A DNA stretch of 64,000 nucleotides, taken from assembly GCA_936440205.1 (NCBI GenBank), contig OW387136.1, forward strand, positions 16,960,788 through 17,024,787, read 5' to 3'. The position numbers were made by a program, and so were the translations under genes. The DNA comes from Lepidonotus clava (lineage: Eukaryota; Annelida; Polychaeta; Phyllodocida; Polynoidae). The notes beneath the pieces were generated by a model. The model was given only the letters and a program-made list of their open reading frames with translations, ran no database searches and was not told where the DNA came from. Shown one piece after another: positions 13,061 to 24,256 of the stretch; within the stretch, counting starts at the first letter, position 1, and each line of letters starts with the position of its first letter.

Positions 13061-13248
13061 CTGCTTAAAGTGCCCTTTCCGTGGTTAGGAGTATAGAGCA
13101 AAACAGTATATCTTGTTGTATGCTACCGACAGAAGCCTCCCCAGACCGCTCCGACCTGTCTCACGTAACTGACTGGAGCCCTAGCTGTGTCTGTCAGTAT
13201 AAGTACTGACCTAATCCTTCTTGTTCCTACACTTACGTAAATCAAACT

Positions 13249-13468
13249 TAAGCCCCATACCCACTAAGCAATTTTACTGGTGATGGGCGATGGGCAACTG
13301 GGAGAATCAGTCGATTCTTATGATTGCCTGTCAGTACGGTATATTGAAGTGTGCATTTTTTATCTGAATCAACTCAGAAGTTGGCCAATTCTAAGGGTAG
13401 ATTTGGCCGATTTCAGCGCCGATCTGTCAGCCGACTGTGCATAAATGTCCTAGTTAGTGGGGTCTGTT
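13249..13468. mobile_element. MITE, CCCATACCCACTA family, copy 1
   Basis: Starts TTAAGCCCCATACCCACTAA and ends TCCTAGTTAGTGGGG, forming imperfect inverted repeats. About 220 bp; four copies lie in this window. The right end abuts or overlaps the element starting at 13459. Confidence 0.55.
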
Positions 13469-14785
13469 TAGGTCATTTTTTAGTGAAATTGTTACGTGGC
13501 AAATAAAAGCATCAAATTCGGTATGAGACACCTCTGAGGCATAACTATCAAATCTGGAAGGGGAGCCACCTTGAAATATCAATAGGATGGATGTGGGGGC
13601 CAAAAAAAGACAATATGGCCGACTTTTGCTACAACAAATCTTATATCCCAGCTTCCAAAAATACTAAAGAGATATGGTTGGTGTCAAAATTGAGAGATTA
13701 TGGGTCAGGGAATTCAATTATTTGTGTTTGAAGTCAATGCGGAAATCCAAAATCCAATATGGCTGATTAATTTTGAGAAATATTATGATTCTTAGCTATT
13801 AAGGTATAAGGCAAGGGGAAATGGTTCCAATATCAGTTGTTTATAGCCTAGAGGGCTCAATAAATATAATATTCATCCAATACTATACCATAAAATTCAA
13901 AATGGCTGAATTTATTAGCATAATACCTTTGACAATGACCGCTATATTCCGAAATGATTAAAAAGAAAAGGGATATTGACTTTACTTTTTTGCCAAAAGA
14001 TTTCTTAATTCCATTTGGCATGATGATCCCCTAGGACCCCTTAATGAAATTTAGAAAGGGAACCACCTTGAAATATCTACACAATCCTGATGGGGGCCAA
14101 AAATCCAAAATGGCAGATTTTCAGTTAAATAACCTGATATCTCAGCTTCTGAAATGCCTAGAAACACATAGTTTGTGTCAAAATTGGGAGATTAGAGGTC
14201 AGGGAGTTTAATTATTTACCTTTAGAATTTACACAAGAGACCTAACCCAAGATGACCTATACTTTTGGCTAACCCTTTAGCCCCGAATCCGGCCATGGCC
14301 GCCCCAGGGTGTGCTCCCACATCCGGCCGTGGCCGCCTGGAAAAACGGAAATTTTCCCATTATTTTTCCATATTTTTCCACAGATAACACTATTATAAGT
14401 ATTCAACATACAAACTTGGCCAATATAGCGTTTAAAAGCTTATTTAATTTCTTATCCAATGATACAACCCCTATTTCTATTACATTCATTGTCAGGAGTG
14501 GGTCAGTCTTTGAACTTTCTCAATTACAAGAAATTTAGGGAATTCCAGAAGGAAATCCGTGGAAATCATGGGGAAATCAAGCTTTTCATGAACGCAATCT
14601 GTGGGGTCTAAAGGATTAAATACCTTAAATTTCAAATGCTAAAAACATACAAAATTTGTAAAAATTTCATTTTGATATTTCAAGGTGGCTCCCCTTCTAG
14701 ATTTAATAGTTATGCCTCAGATGTGCCTCATGCAAAAGTTGGTGCTTTTATCGGCTCTGTAACAAAAAAGTTGTTAACAGACCCC
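13459..14785. mobile_element. 1.3-kb element with ~120-bp terminal inverted repeats
   Basis: The left end (from GGGGTCTGTTTAGG) and the reverse complement of the right end (from CTGGGGTCTGTTAACAAC) align over about 120 bases, both reaching GGGGAGCCACCTTGAAATATC. The interior also holds two direct copies of a ~210-bp block starting near 13540 and 14045 (GGGCCAAAAA..., then GATATCTCAGCTTC-like words). A TTAA-type MITE (14273-14615) is inserted in it. There is no coding frame. Confidence 0.55.
14273..14615 (+). mobile_element. TTAA-type MITE, copy 1
   Basis: It begins CCCTTTAGCCCC, then two ATCCGGCC.TGGCCGCC blocks, and ends GGGGTCTAAAGG, with CTAA to the left and TTAA to the right. Same family as the copies at 33345, 44179, 45666 and 46972. 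TTAA flanks and CCC-type ends are the hallmark of piggyBac-mobilised elements. Confidence 0.7.
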
Positions 14786-15683
14786 AGTTTTCCAAATACT
14801 CATATCTTATAATTGATATGGTGACATATGACTTGAAAGGTTTCTTTAAGGTCCCTGTGTATCCCTCTCACCACCATGTAAGTATCAGGATTTTGTCACA
14901 TTTTTTTGTAAATGATCCATAACACCCATATTTACCTTTGAATAAATATGGCAACAATGTCATGAATTGGATGCACTCGGTATTGTAACATAAAGAAAAT
15001 TGTTTCTGTTGAATACTTGGAAATTAGATTAAATTCATAGGCAGGTAAACGATCATACTAAATGGAAGGTCTACCTAGTAAGGACGTACATGTTTGTGAG
15101 GTTTGACGTCGCTTAAAAAGTTGTGTCACTCTTTTTGCATAGACGCACCCTTGGAAATATTCAATTCAACGTTGGTCCCTATTACGCAAAACCACTCCGT
15201 TGATTCCGTTTATCAATAGAATACTAGGCAACCTTCTGACCTCAAGTATTAAGGTAGAATCTCTAGGGATGCATCGTGGACCTTAATCAATATAAAACTG
15301 GTGGTAAGGGGAACTTTAACCATGAAGACGGTCCCAAAACACGTGTATACCCCTAATGAAGCGCCGTGACCGGAGACGGGTCAGTCCCTGGCGTGCAGTA
15401 GACCTAAACTCGGGTCAGTCCTGATGAAAGTCGTCAATTTAGGCCGGGGTAGTAACCCAACCACTGGGCGAGCCAATTAGTCATGGCTCGAGGTATCAGC
15501 CAGGGTTTGATTCAGGCGGGACCAGTGATAGCCCCAGCAAAGAAGCGACGTAACTGTGACGTGCCAGGGAGGTTACTTTTTGGTCAGTCAAAAACTCCTA
15601 TCAAAATCACGTCATATCCACGTCATTTTCATGCATGGTTTGTGATTCACCTAGATATGACGTTATAATCACATCTATTTTAG
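14786..15683. other. Intergenic
   Basis: I see no gene or clear element; some CpG-containing sequence lies at 15340-15560. Confidence 0.45.
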
Positions 15684-16193
15684 GTGTAGTCCTGACCTCA
15701 CTCTAATTGGATGTTACTGCTACTTGCTATGTAGGTGTAGTTCTGACCTCACAAAATTGGGATGTCACTGCGACATACCATTTAGGTGAAGTCCCAACCT
15801 CACCAAATTGGGATGTCACTGCAAAGTGCTGTGAAGGCGTAGTCCTTACTTCACCAAATTGAGATGTCACTGTGACGTACCATTCAGGTGTAGTCATGAC
15901 CTCACCAAATTGAGATGTCTCTGTGACGTACCATTCAGGTGTAGTTATGACCTCACCAAATTGGGATGTCACTGCAACATGTACTTTAGGTGCAGCCCTG
16001 ATCTCACCAAGTTGGAATGTCACTGCAACATGGCATTTCGGTGTAGTCCTGACCTCACTCAATTGGGATGTAAGTGTGATATGCTATTTTGGTGTAGTCC
16101 TGACATCACCAAACTGGGATGTCACTGCGACATACCATTTAGGTAAAGTCCTGACCTCACCAAATTGGGACGTCACTGCGACGTGTACTTTAG
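15684..16193. repeat. 51-bp minisatellite, ten units
   Basis: Ten consecutive units of exactly 51 nt with the core GACCTCACCAAATTGGGATG followed by TCACTGCGACGTACCATTTAG-like sequence. Because 51 is 17 codons, stretches in several frames on both strands stay open and show a 17-residue period. Units differ from each other by roughly 10-20%, so it is not a recent expansion. Confidence 0.9.
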
Positions 16194-16617
16194 TCTACAC
16201 CAGGTGGGGCAAATTTCCATAATGTATAAAACATTGGCAGCTTTACCTCAAAACCATATCTAAAGATAATTTCTTAACAGTTTATTAAAATCATATCATG
16301 CTATAAAGATACACATACCTATCTAGGACATACGATGATTGATATCCATGCCTTGTCTTAATAATTTCTAGATATAAAGGTTATTGTCTGATCTAGACAC
16401 CTTTTTGGTTACGAATGGGCTTCATAGGTATGTGTTGGATTGGTAGTGCTTCATTGTAACATCTCCTAAGCATGTATTTGCTAATAAACTTAGTTTAAAT
16501 ACATCCCACATACAATATACTTTGGTGTGTGGTTGGAATTAAACCTTATCCCAACATTTTGTTGGGATTTATTAAGGAGATTAATTCATGTAGATGAAAT
16601 GTCTTAGAGAAACCTCC

Positions 16618-16950
16618 ATAAGACGTCATTGTGACGTCACAAAATAACATGAAAAACACATCATTTCTAGTCACATTGTGACGTCATTCTGTTATGTCAT
16701 TATGACGTCAATTGGAGTCCTCACTTATCACGTCAATATGACGTCACAATGTGACGTGATAATGATGTCATTTTGGGACGTCTCAGAAAGACGTGAAAGA
16801 TACGTCATAGTTAGTCAGTATATGACGTCGCAAGTGACGTCTTTATGACGTGAAATGGAGTCCTCCATTTTCACGTCATAAAGACGTCACAATGTGATGT
16901 AACTTCCACGTAACATGTGACGTAATTATGACGTGAATATGACGTTACAT
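16618..16950. repeat. Dense ACGT / CRE-like array
   Basis: About 19 ACGT cores in 330 bases, including four perfect CRE octamers TGACGTCA at 16632-16639, 16679-16686, 16703-16710 and 16739-16746. Two imperfect inverted repeats, each centred on GGAGTCCTC, organise the array; the clearer one has arms of about 26 nt at 16834-16890. TGACGTCA is the CREB/ATF consensus; whether these are bound is not known. Confidence 0.8.
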
Positions 16951-16960
16951 TCTTAGCTGG

Positions 16961-17004
16961 TAAGGTCCTTAAATTAAAGCCTAGGCTTTAATTTAAGGAC
17001 CTTA
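16961..17004. repeat. 44-bp perfect palindrome
   Basis: Every base pairs about the centre at 16982/16983 (core GCCTAGGC, arms TAAGGTCCTTAAATTAAA). It has no loop and lies directly after the ACGT array. Confidence 0.9.
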
Positions 17005-17096
17005 TCTGCGCACACTTTTACTACATATAGGGTACTGGTCTATGGTAGTTAAAGTGATGGACAACTTCTCCACGTCATTCATCTAGACAAGGGGTC

Positions 17097-18026
17097 CCAG
17101 GGGTCCGTTTCATAAACTTTCGTCAGTTTGCCTGATGTTAGTAACAACCTAAATTTCTGCTAACACCAGTTTTTACCCCCCTGTTGCATAAAGGTTGAAG
17201 TTAAGTTAGCAGAAAAGTCCTGTTCTAACTGAGTTAATTGGGAGTCCTATAAGGGGGTAATTGATAGGGCAATAAAACTGCCAGATGTGAGTATGTTAGT
17301 AACACAGGTCATTTCCTGTTAGTGATGTTAGCAAACTGAGTCCCCTTTTACCTCTATATTAAGGAAAAAAACATCATTTAAAAATACACACAGAATACCC
17401 AACCCTTTTTCACAATTTGCTAAAGCTACATACTACATCACTTCATTTTTTATGTTTAACAGTACTTCAGAAATGTGAAATAAACATGTTGTTCAGTTTG
17501 CTAACATCACCAACAGGAAGTGCCACTCTCTGCCACTTCCTGTTGGTGATGTTAGCAAACTGAACTACTTCCTGTTCGTGGTGTTAGCAAACTGAACTAC
17601 TTCCTGTTGGTGATGTTAGCAAACTGAGCCACTTTCTGTTGGTGATGTTAGCAAAAGGTTGAATTTCACCCAATGTTAATTATACAATTTTATGTCTGTG
17701 GCAGAGTTAGTATGTACATATAGTAAGCTATATGTTTGAGCAAAAAAATTCAGTTTTGGATGCTTCTTGCAGAATTTAGATATGCTAACAACCACATTTT
17801 TGCTCCATGTTAGCAGACCCAGAGTTAGCCCAAAATTCACCGCGAACTCCACCCTTAACACCGTCATGGTTCAGTTTGTGCAACACCAGGTAGTAACATG
17901 ACACCTTCAGAGGGGTCCAACCCTTGGGATATGCAACACTAAAAGTTCTTACTAGCCTAAATGCAACACTGCACAGAAATTAAGGTGGAGTTAGTAACAT
18001 CAATGCTTTATGAAACGGACCCCTGG
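17097..18026. mobile_element. 930-bp element with 20-bp perfect terminal inverted repeats
   Basis: The left end ccaggggtccgtttcataaa and right end tttatgaaacggacccctgg are perfect reverse complements. Inside is a perfect 32-bp stem with an 11-nt loop (17491-17522 and 17534-17565), followed by about four 32-nt units containing GATGTTAGCAAACTGA. There is no open reading frame. A non-autonomous DNA transposon is the likely identity; I could not define a target-site duplication. Confidence 0.75.
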
Positions 18027-18295
18027 TGGAACTACACTGTTAAAATGGTGTTTAGAATTTAAATGTGTTAAGGGCATAAACATGTTTATAATCTAAATAC
18101 ACTAAACCATATCTGTTTAAAACCTAAACACTTGTAACTTCTAAACATGTGTGGGTTAACTATGTTTATAATCTAAACGCATAACATTAGTTGTGTTTAA
18201 AAGCTAAACACTTGTAACCTCCAACCATGTTTTGAATGGGATATGTTTAGAATCCAAACACATAATATCAATTGTATACTACGGAAAAGAAAAAT

Positions 18296-18367
18296 GGACA
18301 CTTTGGGATTAGAACCCACATTCTTTACATTCAAGGTAGAAGCCTAACCAACTGAGCTAACTTGGAC
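18296..18367 (-). tRNA. tRNA-like sequence (SINE head or pseudogene)
   Basis: The minus strand reads GTCCAAG, then TTAGCTCAGTTGGTTAGG (A-box type), an anticodon-arm-like stem around loop CTTGAAT (would-be anticodon TGA) and GGTTCTAATCC (B box). The acceptor stem does not pair and no CCA is encoded. The pol III promoter boxes are recognisable; a working tRNA is unlikely. Confidence 0.45.
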
Positions 18368-18525
18368 TGCATGCAGTGCACACTGGCATAGTCAGCACCA
18401 ATGAGTAGGATCAGTACTACTATACAGGTATTCAACATCATGTTGGTGTGACAGACAATAGTTCAGTACTCTCATACCCCTACGTATTCAGTTAAGTAGC
18501 AAAGCTGGGCTGTGTCTACCTACAG

Positions 18526-18598
18526 GCCTCCATAGCTCAGTGGTAGAGCATAGGCTTGATATGTGAGGGGCCCCGGGTTCAAATCTCGGCTATTGAAG
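18526..18598 (+). tRNA. tRNA-like sequence (SINE head or pseudogene)
   Basis: GCCTCCA, then TAGCTCAGTGGTAGAGC (D arm and A box) and CCGGGTTCAAATCTCGG (T arm and B box) are clear. The anticodon stem does not form and the 3' acceptor strand does not match the 5' strand. This is therefore a tRNA-derived sequence rather than a functional tRNA gene. Confidence 0.55.
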
Positions 18599-19377
18599 TT
18601 ACCAAAATACTACTATGAAGTAGTTGTACTATTAGTGGTTTGCCACATGCCCTCCATATTTTTGGCCATGATTAGTAAAATAGTGTTTTTCATACACTTA
18701 GGAATTTGGAACTTTGTGATTAAAAATGTTAGATTTTTAAGTTTTTGTAGCGTCATTAAGATAATCACTTCCTTGGCCTGCTATTCTAAGTACGGTCAAC
18801 CAACCAGAACACCCCTAAAACATTTACAAAATGTTTTAAAACACCTTTTTAGTAGGATTAACATGTAGACACCTTTTTAGTACAAGAACTTTATCAGCTA
18901 TACCCATAAAGGTTTTACCTCCAACAATCAAACAATCCATGCAAGGCTAAACCAAGTAGGAAGGACATAATTTTATGTGGTTATTGGCTCAATGATCCTG
19001 TAGTGTGATTACAGGAAAAATAAAACTTTCAATGCTGTTAACATTACATCTGGTGTAAACTGAATGGCAAAGTACCATAGCAGTGTTTTACATGTAAGAC
19101 CTACCTTGTTTTTTTTACACACTACGGTATATTATTGTTAAATTTAAAATGGTTTTCATCCTTAAGAATGAAAGTACACTGTACATATTACGGTATATTA
19201 CTGTTTAACTTAACACCTAACCCTAAACATCTTAAAGACCTAAATGCTTCATGGATAAGCACTTTAACATCATAGTTTTCTAAACACATGTTTAGGGAAA
19301 TAAAGTGTTCCAAAACTGGATGCACCGAAGTGTTTAGGAAAATGTTTAGGTTCTAAACACTTGTTTTAACAGTGTAG

Positions 19378-21044
19378 ACCCATTGAGGTTAGGACTAGTC
19401 CATTGACACCCTTCTACTTCCTGAAATGTTTCATGCAACTAATGACTACAACAAGCTGATTAAACAGGAAATGCGGCAGAGCTGCTGAAAAAAACCCAGT
19501 AATTCTAGCTACAACGACCTTCTCCCTGTCACAGATTGTCATTATACTTATAGTTGGATCTATCGATTCAAAGACAATATTTTAGATGGTATTTTTATAT
19601 CATATATATTGTCTAGATTTTATTAAGCATCTCTACTTAGTTAAAATACTTTAAATGATACTTGGCATGAATTATTGAATTCAGTATCGAGACCTGGATG
19701 AAGTGATTGCGGGACCTGCGGTCACTTTTCCGCTTCACCGTGGATTGATTTAAAAAAGGAAACATCATTTCAGTATCAATCAGCAGAAAATTTCCATAGT
19801 TGGTAACCAACCTTTAATAAGCCGCATCCCCGTTTGACCAAATAAACGCGTCCCTAATTGCTTTGCTTTAGCATATAAATTACAAAACTAAACCACCGCC
19901 ATTGACCGTGATCAGGGTTGGTGCCATTGTATTTAGCAACGTGTGCTGTCTCACTCTAATACCGTGGGTAATTAGAGAGTTAATTGTGCAACATTTGTTC
20001 ACAGCAAATTATCCAATAATGGCGGAAGGAAGGTTTCACAATGAGGCTAATGAACACTGCCGTAAAGAAGAAAACTTTTTTATATTTGGGAAGGGCATTT
20101 GGGGGTATTTCGCGAGGGTACAATTGTATCTCCTAGCGCTTTTAGCTTTTGTTAATGTCTATAGAAATTAATGTTAAAACCTAGAGAATTATCTGGGTAC
20201 TGTAGAGTGTTTAAGAAATGAATACCGAATGAATTAGAGTGTATTTAGAATTTAAGGAAACTTATCGTATATGTGTTTTGAGATACTTGATGTACTTTGT
20301 TTAGATGTCTTTTTAATATGCAGACATAGGTATTGGGCATGAGCCTCAATAATCTGGGGTTCACTAGAGTGAGTTCAACCCTACGAGGTTATATGCATGA
20401 TATTAAAATAGTTTTGATCATAGACTTGAACTTTACCTCTTCGTTGGTCAATTCAGAACAGGAAACAATTCCAGAACATCATCAGCAAAACTTACCAAAG
20501 AGGAATTGGTTTTATTGACCTAGCTAAGTACTATGTAGTCTAAACACTTTGAAGTGAAACATCACTTTTAACTAAACATTATAAGCCTAAACATCAAATC
20601 AACCCTAAGCATTTAGACTTTAAACACCATGGAGACCTAAACTATACCAAGATGGTCTGGCCGTGTGGAATTTAAGGCCTTTTTCTTAAGCCTCAGTCGT
20701 GAAATTTCAGCCCTTGTTCTTATATCCTCCCCCTCCCCCACTACTCCTCCACCTCCTGCTTCTTTTTGCTTTTCTTTCCTTCTGCTTTTTGCCGGGGACC
20801 CAGCGGCTGCCTATTACCCAGCGGGCAGGAGAGGAGAGGGGACAGCTAATTGAATGTCAGGGGGAAATGAAGGGTTTACGGCCATAAAAGGACCAACAAC
20901 CAGGATCATTAGTCCCCGACACCTCGGCCACGCCAGCCCCGCTCTGCGCATGCCTGGGATCCCCCTCCTCCAGGTCCTGTGGTATTCACGGCGGACCCTG
21001 GAGTCGGAAGTTAGAACCTAAGGTTGGTCGACTCCCGATGTCCT
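19378..21044. other. Intergenic
   Basis: A run of CTAAACA words at 20530-20640 resembles the interior of the 18032-19377 element. A pyrimidine-rich block lies at 20715-20790. No exon is supported. Confidence 0.45.
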
Positions 21045-21264
21045 GCCCTGTTTCCACCAACCGATTTAACCGCTGATTATTTGGTAATTTATTAGTTTTA
21101 ACTAGTATCATAACAAAATAATATATATGATATATCTTACATACTATTTGAAAGAGAATTAAAAGCACTTTCTAATGGTATATAACAGGTCCGTGATTAA
21201 TTAATATTATTTTCCCACTGCCGATTTTTTAAATTGATATTAAAATCGGCTGGTGGAACAGGGC
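21045..21264. mobile_element. MITE, GCCGTATTCCA family, copy 1
   Basis: The ends GCCCTGTTTCCACCAACCGA and TCGGCTGGTGGAACAGGGC form inverted repeats; the interior carries TTTGAAAGAGAATTAAAAGC. Confidence 0.6.
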
Positions 21265-21383
21265 ACCTAGATATTTATAGAAAGAGCTTCTGAGGCTTGT
21301 CCTATTGTACATCGGTAAGCTGCTCTCAGGTCAGATGACCAGATGACTGTGTGTTGCTCACTACATACGGACAACCCCTCTCA

Positions 21384-21603
21384 TGGGTGACAGGATAACT
21401 ACCCCTGGGACAACTACCTTGGGGACATCTACCCCAGGGACAACTACCCTTTAGTTGGGGGTTATAGTCCTATGGGATAATAGGGGGTAGTTGTCCCCCA
21501 GGATAGTTGTCCCACAGGGTATAGTTGTCCCATGGGTAGGTGTCCCTGGGGTAGTTGTCCCATGGGGTAGTTGTCCCAAGGGGTAGTTGTCCTAGAATCC
21601 TCT
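21384..21603. mobile_element. Small foldback element of the same family
   Basis: The left arm (GGACAACTACCCC-type units, 21391-21453) and right arm (GGGGTAGTTGTCC-type units, 21480-21595) form an inverted pair. The left end GGGTGACAGGATAACTACCCC-like sequence and the right end TTGTCCTAGAATCCTCT are the reverse complements of the right and left ends of the 1.05-kb element at 7836-8890. The two copies are therefore in opposite orientation and differ about five-fold in arm length. Confidence 0.72.
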
Positions 21604-21683
21604 GAAGGGGAGTATCAAGTGGGGGGATTTTGATATAATTCTGGTCGTTTGAGTGACCAGAACTAGTCAAAAACGACCAGATA

Positions 21684-22061
21684 ATGGTGTTAATTCCGTT
21701 AAAAGATATATCAAGAGAAGATCAATTCGACTTGAATTCCAATTGCAACGCTGACTGGGATCAATCACATCATACGGTTGACATTCGACGAAATTTCGAT
21801 TTCGAAGCTCTCATTATGCATGACTATGCTTATTCTGTCATGGCAATGTGGCAGTCCAGTGTGTATATATCAAAAGATACGCCTTGTAAGCTTGACAAAT
21901 TGCCAATATCTGGTCATGCTGTTGCTGATATTCGGTTAATGTCAATCTACCAAACCATGTTAGCGAAAATTGGGCGCACAAACGTAATATTTATTCATAT
22001 TCCCCAGGGAGGGAAGGAATTGCTGGGTGAACCATATGCATTACCACATCGTTTTTTTTAG
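21684..22061 (+). CDS. Unrecognised 125-codon open frame
   Basis: ATG to TAG with a mixed, protein-like composition (DISREDQFDLNSNCNADWDQ near the start, VIFIHIPQGGKELLGEPYAL near the end) and no repeats. An in-frame stop lies a few codons upstream of the ATG. I know no family that matches, and no partner exon or promoter is evident. It is longer than most chance frames here, but not long enough to be convincing. Confidence 0.22.
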   Translation: MVLIPLKDISREDQFDLNSNCNADWDQSHHTVDIRRNFDFEALIMHDYAYSVMAMWQSSVYISKDTPCKLDKLPISGHAVADIRLMSIYQTMLAKIGRTNVIFIHIPQGGKELLGEPYALPHRFF

Positions 22062-23659
22062 GTTATAAATGACGTTGATGTTGCCTAAACTGGCTCATTA
22101 ATCTTGCTGAATCGATGAGTGTAAACATTGAAAGGTTTGAAAGCCGTCCTTTCCTCAAATATCTTCAATAAAAAAGCAGATGGTTGTAGTAGACCAGTGG
22201 CCCTTACTATAAACCTGAATACTGACGGTTCCAGTCTTCAAGATTCCACTTGTTACACATATACTTCTACAATCTTTAATCTTTTGAAAACCTTCTAAAC
22301 CATAGTCAATGCCCCTTGTACAGACCTGATGCAGCTTGCACAGTGCAATTCTGATCTGTGTATGACGTCACAGGTAAGATGAGTGAGAAAATAACCCTAT
22401 ATAATTACTCTATTGAGTTTTATTATTGAGTTGTATAATCAAGGTCTTCTAAAATAACTGGAACGTGTAAAGTCAAATATAACGCCTCTGTGTATAATGT
22501 TGTCTATCGAAAGGAGTCCTGTTTTCACTTCGCTGACAAAATTAATGTTGTTGTCCGCCGGCCAAAATGGTCAACCTTCATCAGCGACCCCCTGTATGAT
22601 GTTGAAGGCCGATTTAACGTTTATTATCACGTTGGTACCGGTGTGCTGTGGACCCGGGGCTGTGGACTACGATCACCCACAAGAGCATACATATATTTCA
22701 ATCGTTGACGGAATTGATAAAACACAATAAATAAAATCCATCTCCTCACAAAATCCTTTGACAATTAATGCTATAGGAATATACATTTGTATTACACTTG
22801 CTGCTATAGTTACCTAGACTATTAGGTTAAAATACAGGACTGTACACTGACGCATCACTGTCTCCTTTCTAGTTTCAAGGATCCACAGCAAAAGAATGGA
22901 CCTTCCTGAACCTCTGATAGGCCTTTGATATTGGCTCTTCTCTTAGGTCCATTGACATAGGGCTTAAGGGTTTCAGGTCCTTTTAGGTAGGCACCAGGAG
23001 TGAGGGATCAAGGTGCATATCAGGGTTAGGATCTTGGGTTCTGTTCACACGCTGTAGACACACCAAAGACGTCAGACCTTTTTACTCCACGCCCTAAGCC
23101 ACTCTGTCAATTCAAGCGGAACTAATACACGTGTTTAACCATTAAGACTACAACGTCTCTTACAAGGCTGAACTGTCATGAATGGTTGATACATTCACCA
23201 GTGAAATAGTTCATGTTGTTCACTAGAAGCTTTACCTTTTTGTAGCACCTTTTTCGGCTATCAAATTCTGATCATCCATATTCATATTACAAAGTTCATC
23301 TTTTGTATTAACAATAGAAAAATATAGGTATCATTCCCCTTCTTATATCATTGTTTATCACCTTATTGTGTACACCACCTCATTATTACGGATACCTCTA
23401 ATATATTATTCATGTCATCTTATCATTCCCCAAGACAACTAAAATCAAATGTACGCATATTGTATAATACACCAACCAGAAAACTGGAACAAAATTGAAT
23501 TGAGTAAAGATTCAAGACAATTATATATAACTGGTATAAAGATAATGATATGAAATTAAACAATAGCAAAACTATATGATATAAATTTGATCAAAGGAAT
23601 ACCTTATTTTCATGTTAAGATTAAAGAATTTAGTGTGACAGGGGGGTGGGTGGGTCCTA
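22062..23659. other. Intergenic
   Basis: Two overlapping short frames at 22490-22730 share one stretch in different phases and are not convincing. Nothing else is recognised. Confidence 0.45.
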
Positions 23660-24256
23660 AAAATACCCTGAAAAAGTGTGACATCATTTATGGATAGCCC
23701 CATAGATGTTTGCACCAAACAAGACATTGATAAGCTGGAGAAGCTACAATACAGAGCCCTGCGTATGTTTCATAGAATAAGAAATCCTAGAGATATTAGT
23801 AGAATAAGCCTTCTTAGAAAGTCAAAAGTAAAAGAGTTGAAAACTACAAGAAAATGCTGTTTATTATATCTCATGCTTAGTCGGAAACAAAGGGGCGTCC
23901 AACTTAGAAGGCAAAAGCAAATTATGAGGAATCAACAGTTTCAACAGTACTATGTAAAGAAACCTAGAACTGAGGAAGCTAAATTATCATCATTAATGTA
24001 ATTAATGTTATGTGTATACCAACTCCAGTATCGAAGTCATTTCTATCAATGAATCCATGGCTTGTCTCTCACTTTGTCACCTCCAATCACAATAATTAAT
24101 ATCATACCATTATTTTATATACTCACAATCATATATATGGTATTGATGTATAATGTAAATTCATGTATGAATATCATATAAAGGATTAGCTTATCACTTG
24201 TAAATTATCTGGAAGAACAGAATTATCTGAAGATATTCAATAAAACTATCAGAAGA
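23660..24256 (+). mobile_element. LINE 3'-end fragment
   Basis: A 107-codon frame (23678-24001) contains DKLEKLQYRALRMFHRIRN followed by SLLRKSKVKELKTTRKCCLL, the same layout as the carboxy end of the LINE reverse transcriptases in the TPMT introns (a KLQ.LQNRA-type block and then a leucine/arginine-rich block). A 3' tail with ATTCAATAAAAC follows at about 24236-24248. The 5' part is missing. It belongs to a different lineage from the intronic copies. Confidence 0.6.

Larger units (their letters stand above)
18032..19377. mobile_element. 1.35-kb element with CTACACTGTTAAAA termini
   Basis: Perfect 14-bp terminal inverted repeats (18032-18045 and 19364-19377) extend with mismatches through a GTGTTTAGAA block. 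The interior is full of CTAAACA/TGTTTAG words and contains two tRNA-like sequences in opposite orientation (18296-18367 minus, 18526-18598 plus). It begins only five bases after the end of the 930-bp element. No transposase is visible. Confidence 0.7.

Noticed and set aside
15727-16222. Open frames of 95-111 codons with a 17-residue period on both strands
   Set aside because: They are products of the 51-bp minisatellite and overlap one another on opposite strands.
18526-18598. Functional tRNA gene
   Set aside because: D and T arms are good but the anticodon and acceptor stems do not pair.
22490-22730. Two overlapping plus-strand frames
   Set aside because: Same DNA in two phases, no start context or similarity to support either.
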